This document shows positions 25,541 to 32,366 of a stretch of 39,300 nt of DNA, piece by piece. The notes under the pieces are model-generated. The model saw only the letters and a list, made by a program, of their open reading frames with translations. It searched no databases and was not told the origin of the DNA. This stretch comes from JBEBGV01 sp040081265 (GTDB lineage Bacteria > Acidobacteriota > Vicinamibacteria > Vicinamibacterales > UBA2999), in NCBI GenBank assembly GCA_040081265.1, contig JBEBGV010000042.1, positions 1 to 39,300 on the forward strand, written 5' to 3'. Made by a program: the position numbers and the translations under genes. The number at the start of each line of letters is the position of its first letter. Position 1 is the first letter of the stretch.

Positions 25541-25803
25541 TCTGGCCACGCACCGGGATGGCTAAGCGGTTGAGTGCGCGCACGATTTCGTCATAGGAAG
25601 TCTTTGATGGATCGTAAGTAACGCGGACGAAGAACGTGGCGTCGCGAATATCGCTCACGCCACTCGAGACCAATGCCTGGCGCGCCTCGGTCAACTTCGT
25701 CAAATCTAACTTGCCAACGAGCCTGGGATCCGTCGACAAGCTGCTCAAGGTTTGCTCACCTGCACTCGGCTTAGCGGGGGCCAGCCGCCTGGACAGTCAA
25801 CAT
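25428..25803 (-). pseudogene. Remnant of a small exported protein with an HMA-like segment
   Basis: From ATG 25801-25803 one frame gives MLTVQAAGP, like the end of a signal peptide. After a run of five C (about 25775-25779) the next frame continues AKPSAGEQTLSSLSTDPRLV, then LTKLTEARQALVSSGVSDIR and VRVTYDPSKTSYDEIVRALN. The last part resembles the beta-alpha-beta ending of a heavy-metal-associated or similar small ferredoxin-like domain, but no CxxC is present. The 3' end overlaps the DUF6152 gene on the other strand and probably is not native. Support: the two-box element upstream sits at the same distance from this ATG (144 bases) as its twin does from the PQQ dehydrogenase start (146). 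Confidence 0.4.
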
Positions 25804-25911
25804 CAAGAGAACGTAGGGTGCCTGGCGCGAGGTTGGACCAGACACCCTGCTACGTCGGTCGAATGTGATGCGCCACACCCGAACGATGTCGTTTCGGCTG
25901 CTCGCGTCGGC

Positions 25912-25965
25912 CGGCTCACCTTAACGTCATAGGCCTCGTCAACGCATCCACAGTTCTAGGTATCG
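25912..25965 (-). promoter_or_regulatory. Two-box regulatory element, second copy (site 5)
   Basis: Box A, TACCTAGAACTGTGGA (25947-25962), is followed after 16 bases by box B, ATGACGTTAAGGTGAGCCG (25912-25930), identical over 19 bases to the copy at 23206-23224. The sequences between and around the boxes differ, so this is not simply a recent duplication of a long stretch. It faces the remnant gene at 25428-25803. Confidence 0.55.
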
Positions 25966-26206
25966 CGGCGGCCTACGATTCGGCCTGGTCCGGACGAAGG
26001 AGCCACAAGGACTGAACGAGAATCCGGTTCTTCCTGAACAGTGGGCGGCTCTCCTTAGGGCGGTCCAGGGGCGGATGAAGTGAGGCGCCTCATCCAGGGG
26101 ATCGGTCGGCCACTCCTTCGACACCGGTCGCTCGCTTGTCACCAAATTCATCGTTCAAGGGCGCAACTCGGTCGGACTTCAGTTGAAGTCCTGACGACGA
26201 TGCTTC

Positions 26207-26691
26207 CTATGCGAGTGCACGATTGAAGAACGCCGTTCCGTGCGCAGAGGGAGCGCCACTTTCGTAGAGAACGTACTCCATCAGCAGAGACTGGCCGTCC
26301 GCGGATAGGCTCAGGGTCTTCTTCAACGTGACCTCGTGAGCCCTCTCGCCCACTCCAAGAATGGTGTGGCTGTCCAGTCTTGCGTAGACGATTACGTCGA
26401 CGTAGGGAGAGCCGGTCACTCGGTGGGTACGGCCGTCACACGGCGCGTCCATCGTCACGACGGCCGTCGAGAGATCCTGACGCACGACATCCTGGCGCAC
26501 GCGGACCATCTCAGCGGTCATGCTTATCCCTTAGTCTCCACTCGAGCGGAGACGGCACGCTCAGCGACGAGCGGGCGGCGTCAAAGGTCCATTCGCCAGT
26601 AAAGGGTCCAAAATCTGAAGCGGTCTGATGGAGGTGGCGCGAAACGATCTGCGCGCGAATGACCTTGCCTCCGGCCGTCTCGTCGAAGCTA
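26207..26691 (-). pseudogene. Small gene of the 'DGxxxPVTGxP' secreted family, interrupted by IS630 and frameshifted
   Basis: Directly after the IS, the frame reads SFDETAGGKVIRAQIVSRHL and FGPFTGEWTFDAARSSLSVP, then stops near 26513. A second frame continues from about 26521 with CDGRTHRVTGSPYVDVIVYA and EVTLKKTLSLSADGQSLLME, ending at 26207. The motifs GEWTFD-ARS, DGR-VTGSP and EVTLKK-SADG are those of a small secreted protein family common in Acidobacteriota (typically GTWKLN, DGKDYPVTGNP, TLKKGGK). Its function is unknown. On the far side of the IS, ATGTC (27844-27848) joins in frame to this sequence when the IS and one TA are removed. The gene is therefore broken twice. Confidence 0.6.
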
Positions 26692-27769
26692 GTCTCCTGC
26701 GCGTAACGGTTTAGGACATCGGGCGATCTTGTCGAGAATCATGTCCGCGCTCTTGGTCCAGACGAAGCGCTTGGGGGCAGTGTTGTAGTGGCGGAGATAG
26801 TCCTCGATGGCTGCGATGAGGGCAGGCACGCTGCGAAAGGTGCCGCGCCGAATCCGCTGCCGCGTGATCTCGCCAAACCAGCGTTCGACGAGATTGAGCC
26901 ACGAACTGCCGGTCGGAATGAAATGAAACTGGACGCGTGTGCGCGGCGAGCCACGCCTGGACTGGCGGGCTCTTGTGGGTGCTGAGGTTGTCGAGGATGA
27001 CGTGAATGGCCTGGTCGGCGTCCGTGACGGCGTCGATCTGATCGAGAAAGCGGACGAACCCGACGGTGTCGCGTTTGGCGCGGCAGTCGCCGAGGACAAG
27101 GCCATCAAACAGGCGCAACGCGGCGAAGAGACAGGTGGTGCCATGGCGGCGGTAGTCGTGCGTCTGCCGCGCGGGGAGGCCCGGCCGCAGTGGCAGGACG
27201 GGCTGGGTCCGATCGAGCGCCTGAATCCCGCTCTTCTCATCGCCGCAGAAGACGACGGCCTGCGCCGGCGGGTCGAGATACAGGCCGACGACGTCGCGCA
27301 GTTTGTCGACAAAATGCGGGTCCGTCGAGAGCTTGAACCGCGTGAGTCGATGCGGTTGGAGGCCATGCTGATGCCAGATGGTCCGGACCGTGGTCTCGCC
27401 GACGTCCTGCGCCCGCGCCATCGTGCGGGTGCTCCAGTGCGTCGCGCCGGGCGGCGTGGTCGTCAGCGTCGCGGTCACGATCGCTTCAATGCGATCCGGC
27501 GTCAGGCGTTTGCGACGGCCGGGGCGCGGCGCGTCGGTCAGCACGCCGCCAACGCCCTGCTCTACGTACCGCGTGACCCAGTAGTGGACGTGATTCCGAC
27601 TGATCCGGAGCCGCCGCGCGATCTCGGTGGGCCGCACATGATCGGCCAGCCAGAGCAGCAACTGCGCGCGGATCGCCACCTTCTGCGGCGTCCGCCCGCT
27701 CAGCGCCACGTCCGTCAACTGCGCGCGATCCGCAGCGGGCAGCACCACACACAGGCGAGGCAGGAACAT
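26689..27769 (-). CDS. IS630-family transposase, split by a +1-type frameshift
   Basis: Start taken at ATG 27767-27769 (an in-frame GTG at 27796 is the alternative). Residues about 20-140 are the helix-turn-helix region: RAQLLLWLADHVRPTEIARR and LRISRNHVHYWVTRYVEQGV, then LTPDRIEAIVTATL. The catalytic domain has Asp1 in VVFCGDEKSG and Asp2 in IHVILDNLSTHKSP. The third acid, in SSWLNLVERWFGEITRQ, is in another frame. At CACACGCGTCC (about 26934-26941) the first frame leaves the family sequence, and the frame that continues VQFHFIPTG is reached by a +1 shift or by restoring a lost CG. The second frame ends at a TAG made from the flanking target TA plus G. Either programmed frameshifting or inactivation is possible. 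Confidence 0.8.
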
Positions 27770-27841
27770 GCCCGCCACCGTACTGAATCCCCGCACCGAA
27801 GTACAGGGAATTCATGTACTAACTCTTCACGCGCAGGAGAC
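26692..27841 (-). mobile_element. IS630-family insertion sequence, 1150 bp
   Basis: Terminal inverted repeats of 13 perfect bases, GTCTCCTGCGCGT, lie at 26692-26704 and (inverted) 27829-27841. The element is flanked on both sides by TA (26690-26691 and 27842-27843), the target duplication typical of IS630/Tc1-mariner elements. It contains one transposase gene on the minus strand. Removing it with one TA gives a continuous frame in the interrupted gene. Confidence 0.9.
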
Positions 27842-27856
27842 TAGACATGCGCAGGG

Positions 27857-27884
27857 ATTGTATCGGGATTGTCTCGTCGAGCAA
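27857..27884 (-). promoter_or_regulatory. Sigma-70-like promoter of the IS-interrupted gene
   Basis: On the minus strand TTGCTC (27879-27884) and TACAAT (27857-27862) are separated by 16 bases. The -10 box ends 8 bases before ATG 27846-27848, so the transcript would start nearly at the initiation codon (leaderless). The IS630 copy lies 5 bases after that ATG. Confidence 0.4.
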
Positions 27885-28611
27885 CAGGGTTTCGTGAACT
27901 CCCGAGCGATCGCCTCGGCGTAACGCGTGGGCAGTGCGGACTCGCTCAAGAACACGTTGCTCGCATTCTCAACGCCACGCCCCGCGGCTGGCCGATGGCG
28001 TCGCGCTGAGAAGCGCCGGTCCCGAGATGCGCTTTCGGAATTCGCTCCTCGGAACCGACACTCCCTCCGCCAGGGAGGTTGCGAGGTCTCCAGCGGAAGG
28101 CCTAGGTTGGGCTGGCGCACCAGAGCGCCGTGAACTCCTTGGCCCCACGGGAGGAGCCCGGCCCGTGGGGCCTCAGAGAACTGACCGAGCGGCGGAAGCC
28201 TATCGCAGAGACTTGGCGTTGCAAATACTTAGGACTACGTATTTCCGCGACACGGTGCATGGGGCGCCAACATCGGCGCCGACCAGCCGAGGGCGTGTCC
28301 GCGCCTTTCTCCAACCCTGATGGACATAGATCAGAGAATCTTCAGGTCGACCGACGAGCAGGTCGACGACATCGCCACGTCAATCCTGAGGAAGATGCAC
28401 CGGTGGCAAAGCGGAGTTCCGACTGAGCGATGTTGAAGTCCAAAGCGCGAGCACGGTGACAGAAACCAGCCGCCCTGCGCAAGGCACCCTGCTTCAGTTT
28501 CCCTAGCACTACGCGTTCAGAGTGGGCCTGCACCGGAGCACCACACCGCATGTTGGCGACGAGCGAGTGCGAAGCCGGAACGAACGTGCGGAGCCTAGGG
28601 TGGGCCGAGAA
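27885..28611. other. Intergenic or decayed region
   Basis: Apart from site 2 (28226-28241) I see no supportable gene here. A minus-strand stretch at about 27900-28000 (NASNVFLSESALPTRYAEAI) and a plus-strand 38-codon frame at 28320-28436 look somewhat protein-like. Neither has a ribosome binding site or recognisable family, so both may be debris of genes lost around the IS insertion. Confidence 0.4.
28226..28241 (+). promoter_or_regulatory. Candidate response-regulator box, site 2
   Basis: TACTTAGGACTACGTA, the best fit to the quasi-palindrome TACNTAGRAYTRNGKA. The context TTGCAAATAC before it and GCGACAC after it recur at site 3 (TGCAAATAC and GCGACAC). No intact gene follows within 370 bases, so the target gene may have been lost, or the site may act on the minus strand. 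Confidence 0.55.
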
Positions 28612-30012
28612 TCACGCCATGACGATCATCGCGGTGACAGTCGTCCGGTAGGCCACAGCATCGTAGGCGTCCATAACGCGGTTCAGGTCGTAGCGGTCGG
28701 TAATGAGAGACTTGGCGTCGAACAGGCCACGCTCAATGAGCCGAACCTGCCGTGGCAAATCGCGCATCGAATTGGTGCCACCGTACTGACTCGAGTGGTG
28801 CGTCTTGCTACCGTTGGTCCACTGGCCGATCGGAAACGAGACCTTGGCCTGGGTCGGGTGTCCGACGCCGCACGTGCAGAGGTGACCACCGGTCGGGACG
28901 GTCTGCCACACCTGCTCAAGCACCTGAATGCCGGTGGGGTCGGGACCGGCTTCGACCTTGGGCTTGTAGCGGTCGTAGCCCACGGCCTCGATAACCAGGT
29001 CGGGACCGATGTTAGCCGCGACTCCCGCACGGTTCGCCGCCGCATAGCTACCGCCAGCGTAGATATTGTCGGTTACCTTGCACATGTCTTTGATCTTGCT
29101 CACCAGGTTCCACCCAGTCTCGACGTTCGGGTCGAGGACGGCGGTGGCACCTACTTTCATTGCCAGCTCCCGGCGCACGCGGACCGGATCAACGCCGATT
29201 ACCTGAGCCGCACCGGCGATACGTGCGCCTTGCACCGCACTCAGGCCCACCGGACCCAAGCCGTACACCGCCACGATCGAGCCTGGCTCGACTGGCGATA
29301 GGGTCATCGTCATCCCCAGCCCACAGCCGCTGACACAGTGCAGCATCGCGATCTCATCCGACGGTGCGTTGCTGAAGACGGGAACCACTGCCTCCTCGAA
29401 CGGCACCATGTACTCGGCCATGCCACCGATGTTGCCAGCCTGAACCACTCTAGAGCCATTGGCCATCATGGCGATCGGCTGGGTCTTGGCGCCGAGACCG
29501 AACTGGCAGCGGTCCGCGCGTCCGCGCAAGCACTGATAGCAGGTACCGCACTGGGCCGTTACTGGAACGATGACGCGGTCTCCCACCCTCACCCGCTTGA
29601 CGTCTGGACCAATAGCAACCACGCGCCCGACACCACCGTGCCCCTGAATCTGCGGCTCATTGGGATCGTTGACGATCACCGGGGCCTGCGGGCCCAGAGG
29701 GTCCGGGGGATCCTGCGTACCCATCACGCGGGCGCACATGGTGTAGCAGCACTGAGATGCCTCGGTCTGGACAACGACCTGACGTCCGCTGATGGGCAGC
29801 AACGTGAGATCCGTCAACCTGGTCGTGTTGGGACCAAACCCAACGGATACAAGAGCCTTGAATCTCCGTCCATTTACATCGGGGCCGCGATCAGCAGCTG
29901 ATATGGTCTGGGCTGGCGCTGAGGAAGCACCTAGCAAGGCGGCGCCGCCGGCTACGGCCGCAGCGGCACCAGACTTCAGAAGGGTTCGACGCGATTCACG
30001 GTATGCAGACAT
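28612..30012 (-). CDS. Tat-exported zinc-dependent alcohol dehydrogenase (MDR family), copy 2
   Basis: A 466-residue protein from ATG 30010-30012, so that the Tat motif SRRTLLK lies at residues 7-13, followed by AAAAVAGGAALLGASSAPAQ. Zinc and cofactor features parallel copy 1. They are a Cys in ASQCCYT, GHGGVGRVVAIGPDVKRVRV (His-Gly where His-Glu is usual), structural zinc CGTCYQCLRGRADRC, and Rossmann IVAVYGLGPVGLSAVQGARI. The C-terminus KVSFPIGQWTNGSKTHHSSQ aligns with TITFPAGQWSNAGKTHLPGN of copy 1. It has no proline insertion. It is the last gene of the minus-strand block starting at 35249, after a decayed spacer and a PD40 gene. The same pairing (dehydrogenase plus PD40) occurs around copy 1, which suggests module duplication. 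Confidence 0.9.
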   Translation of the reverse strand: MSAYRESRRTLLKSGAAAAVAGGAALLGASSAPAQTISAADRGPDVNGRRFKALVSVGFGPNTTRLTDLTLLPISGRQVVVQTEASQCCYTMCARVMGTQDPPDPLGPQAPVIVNDPNEPQIQGHGGVGRVVAIGPDVKRVRVGDRVIVPVTAQCGTCYQCLRGRADRCQFGLGAKTQPIAMMANGSRVVQAGNIGGMAEYMVPFEEAVVPVFSNAPSDEIAMLHCVSGCGLGMTMTLSPVEPGSIVAVYGLGPVGLSAVQGARIAGAAQVIGVDPVRVRRELAMKVGATAVLDPNVETGWNLVSKIKDMCKVTDNIYAGGSYAAANRAGVAANIGPDLVIEAVGYDRYKPKVEAGPDPTGIQVLEQVWQTVPTGGHLCTCGVGHPTQAKVSFPIGQWTNGSKTHHSSQYGGTNSMRDLPRQVRLIERGLFDAKSLITDRYDLNRVMDAYDAVAYRTTVTAMIVMA

Positions 30013-30096
30013 GGCCGCAGGATACTGCAGGACGGCAGCGGTGCACATACATGGAATCAGGTAGGCTCTGACTCGCGGGCTAATGCGCGCGGCACA

Positions 30097-30300
30097 TCAG
30101 GCGCCGCCGTAGATTCGACCGAACCCAATCGCCAGACCGACTGCGGTCAAAAACCAGCCGGCGGCGAACACCAGCGCATGATCGGTCCGCCGAAGGTCAA
30201 GGCGACCGACCCGAATCGCGAGAACGTAGAACACAATCAGGTTAAATGTTCCCCAACTCGTCTGGACACTCCGACTGACGGGGGTTCTGCGTCCTGGGAA
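30097..30300 (-). pseudogene. C-terminal remnant of a small membrane protein
   Basis: After an in-frame TGA (30301-30303) a frame without any start codon near its 5' end encodes SVQTSWGTFNLIVFYVLAIR, then ALVFAAGWFLTAVGLAIGFG, ending RIYGGA at TGA 30097-30099. Two hydrophobic helices joined by a basic, charged loop (VGRLDLRRTDH) make this look like the end of a real four-helix membrane protein whose front half is lost. The family was not recognised; it does not match the DoxX gene nearby. Confidence 0.5.
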
Positions 30301-30324
30301 TCACCGTAGTGGAACATAGGCACC

Positions 30325-31998
30325 TCAACGAATCACCACGATGTTGATTTGTGGCCCGGGACGGAACAGCATCAATAATTTCGAGCGATCTGGTGTGAGA
30401 TCCCAATTGCGCCTCAGCAGCGGCTGAATGTACCCCTCGACAGGCATCGCCTCGGCCTTTCCAAACGTTGGCGTCGGTGTGCCCAGATTCAGCGAAATCG
30501 AGAACATGCGCCCGTCGTTGTCATAGATCAACCGATCGCTTCCCGCCCACATGGGTGACCGGCCCCCCTGGGTGGTGACCTGGTACTTGGCGCCGGTGGC
30601 GGGATACGGCTGGACGTAGACCTGCCAGTCACCGGATTCGGTTGACATGTACGACACCCACTTCCGGTCCGGCGAGAACGAACTACTGAGCTGCGCTGAC
30701 TCGTTGACGACGGCGAGGGGCTCGACCTCTTTGTTCTTCACTGAGTACACCCACAGGTCGTAGTTGTTCGCGCCACCCCGGTGCGTGATGAACGTGAAGC
30801 CCTGGTCGCCGGCCGGCCAATGTTCTGGCGCGCGGGCAGGTTTCGCAATGACTTCCGCCTCGCCAGAACCATCGGCGCGCTGCATGAACAGCACCTCCTG
30901 TCCGCTTTCGCGGGGAGTCCCGAGCGACCCAAAAGCCAGCCACTGCCCATCCGGGCTGAAGAGCGGAAACGTTCCGTTCGAGATGACCTTCCGTGCCCCA
31001 GCGACGTTGTTGATATCGGCCACGTAGATCTGCGCCGCGGCAGCAAACGTGACCCGGTTGCCATCAGCGGAGACTCGAGGTGCAGTGGTCCCCGCCGGAA
31101 CTTCTCCCAAGACGGTCCGTGCACCGTCGAGTCCAACGAGCGCGAGGCTGATTGGCAGTGCCGTTGCCCTTACATATGCGACCACTCCGTTTGCCGAGAC
31201 GCTGAATTGCGCGGCTCCAGACGTGCGCGACGTCTGGACATTAGTGGCGAGGGTCGTCGGATTGGTCAGCGTCATCGTGCGAATGTCGAGTGCGCCAACC
31301 ATGACCGTGCTGCCAGACACATAGACCAACTGTCCGCTGGGAAGGTACCGCCCGTCGCGTCCCACTCCAAGGGTGGTACGCTGACCACCCTTGAGCGTCT
31401 GCACGACGATTCGGGCCTGGTCCCAGTTGATCGGATCTCCGGTCGCAAGCGTGAAGAGCACGGCATTGCCTCCGGGCAACATCTGCGGTCCATGGGCAAC
31501 CTCCCCGCCCATCACGGTCAGCACACTGACCGGAACTCCACCATTCGCCGAGACGCGCACGACGCCCTTGGCACCCTGCCCGACGAGAATCTGATCGTCG
31601 GCTCCCCAACTCAACCCAGACGGCTGATCGACCTTCGCAAGGGTGACGGGGGTTCCACCGGCAACCGACACGCGCTGGAGCACGGAATCGTCGGATGCCC
31701 AGTACACGATCGAGCGTCCATCCGGCGAGAACACTGGGTTGGTCTTGCCGCGCCCCTGCAAGGGTCCAGACACCATCGTCGGCTCGCGATCGGTCACCTT
31801 CTTCACGAACAAGGTGGCCCTCGCCAGGTAGGTGACCTGCGTGCCGTCCTGCGAAAGCGAGAACGGGTGGCGGTCGGGATTGGTGAACTCGTGGCCTTCA
31901 GGCAGCGAGATGGTGTTGGTGTTGGTGTTGGTGTTGGTTTGAGCACCAGCCGACAGAGCTACTGCGCACGTAAGAACGATGACGGTAAGGATTCGCAT
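30325..31998 (-). CDS. Secreted PD40/TolB-like beta-propeller protein, copy 2
   Basis: A 557-residue protein, ATG 31996-31998, beginning 7 bases after the DoxX stop. Signal peptide MRILTVIVLTCAVALSAGAQ is followed at once by a Thr-Asn repeat coded by hexanucleotide units. The blades mirror copy 1: NPVFSPDGRSIVYWASDDS, LSWGADDQILVGQGAKGVVR, TAPRVSADGNRVTFAAAAQ, FPLFSPDGQWLAFGSLG, SSSFSPDRKWVSYMSTESGD and the tail PLLRRNWDLTPDRSKLLMLF. Like copy 1 it lacks a kinase domain. Function unknown; scaffold or ligand-binding in the periplasm is inferred from the fold. Confidence 0.8.
   Translation of the reverse strand: MRILTVIVLTCAVALSAGAQTNTNTNTNTISLPEGHEFTNPDRHPFSLSQDGTQVTYLARATLFVKKVTDREPTMVSGPLQGRGKTNPVFSPDGRSIVYWASDDSVLQRVSVAGGTPVTLAKVDQPSGLSWGADDQILVGQGAKGVVRVSANGGVPVSVLTVMGGEVAHGPQMLPGGNAVLFTLATGDPINWDQARIVVQTLKGGQRTTLGVGRDGRYLPSGQLVYVSGSTVMVGALDIRTMTLTNPTTLATNVQTSRTSGAAQFSVSANGVVAYVRATALPISLALVGLDGARTVLGEVPAGTTAPRVSADGNRVTFAAAAQIYVADINNVAGARKVISNGTFPLFSPDGQWLAFGSLGTPRESGQEVLFMQRADGSGEAEVIAKPARAPEHWPAGDQGFTFITHRGGANNYDLWVYSVKNKEVEPLAVVNESAQLSSSFSPDRKWVSYMSTESGDWQVYVQPYPATGAKYQVTTQGGRSPMWAGSDRLIYDNDGRMFSISLNLGTPTPTFGKAEAMPVEGYIQPLLRRNWDLTPDRSKLLMLFRPGPQINIVVIR
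31912..31938 (-). repeat. Hexanucleotide tandem repeat inside the PD40 gene
   Basis: Four full GGTGTT units (plus strand) plus part of a fifth encode (Thr-Asn)n just after the signal peptide cleavage site. Unit length is a multiple of three, so changes in copy number would lengthen or shorten the linker without a frameshift. Confidence 0.8.
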
Positions 31999-32005
31999 AG
32001 GAGTA

Positions 32006-32362
32006 TCAGACGGCGGAGGCCCCTCTGCGACCCCAGCCGATGGCGCCGCAGAGGATCATGAGAACAATCGGCGCAACGGGACTGGAGTCGAGAATGGTCA
32101 GGTGTGCCAACACTGCCCCGAGCATGGTGCCGACGAGGACCAGAGCCGCCAGCGTGGCTGTAAACGGAAACAGCAGCAGGATGGAACTCGTCACTTCAAT
32201 TGTGCCCGTGAGGTACCTCAACCATTGGCCCACGCCGATAGTGGCAAACATCTGCACCATTGCAGGAGCAGCGGTCAGCTTTGCGAAGCCCGCGGCCAGG
32301 AACGCCAGCGCCGTAACGATCTGGACGGCCCATAGTGCGATTCGCCCCCAGGCAGCCATCAT
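32006..32362 (-). CDS. DoxX-family four-helix membrane protein
   Basis: A 118-residue protein with CGGAGG before ATG 32362 (the site overlaps the stop of the upstream MBL gene). Four hydrophobic helices: LWAVQIVTALAFLAAGFAKL, then YLTGTIEVTSSILLLFP, LAALVLVGTMLGAVLAHLTI and IVLMILCGAIGW. The first helix with AGFAKL and the GTIEV segment at helix 2 are typical of DoxX-like proteins. Family members are linked to thiol or quinone redox chemistry in membranes, but a precise role cannot be given. It lies in an operon between an MBL-fold protein and a PD40 protein. Confidence 0.8.
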   Translation of the reverse strand: MMAAWGRIALWAVQIVTALAFLAAGFAKLTAAPAMVQMFATIGVGQWLRYLTGTIEVTSSILLLFPFTATLAALVLVGTMLGAVLAHLTILDSSPVAPIVLMILCGAIGWGRRGASAV

Positions 32363-32366
32363 TTGA

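Noticed and set aside
27827..28120. Minus-strand frame entering the IS630 end
   Set aside because: It contains the stretch ALPTRYAEAIAREF, but the frame runs into the IS terminus and is basic and low in complexity upstream; not supportable as a gene.
28320..28436. Plus-strand 38-codon frame after site 2 (starts MDIDQRIFRSTDEQVDDIAT)
   Set aside because: It is protein-like in composition, but has no ribosome binding site and no recognised family; kept only as possible debris.
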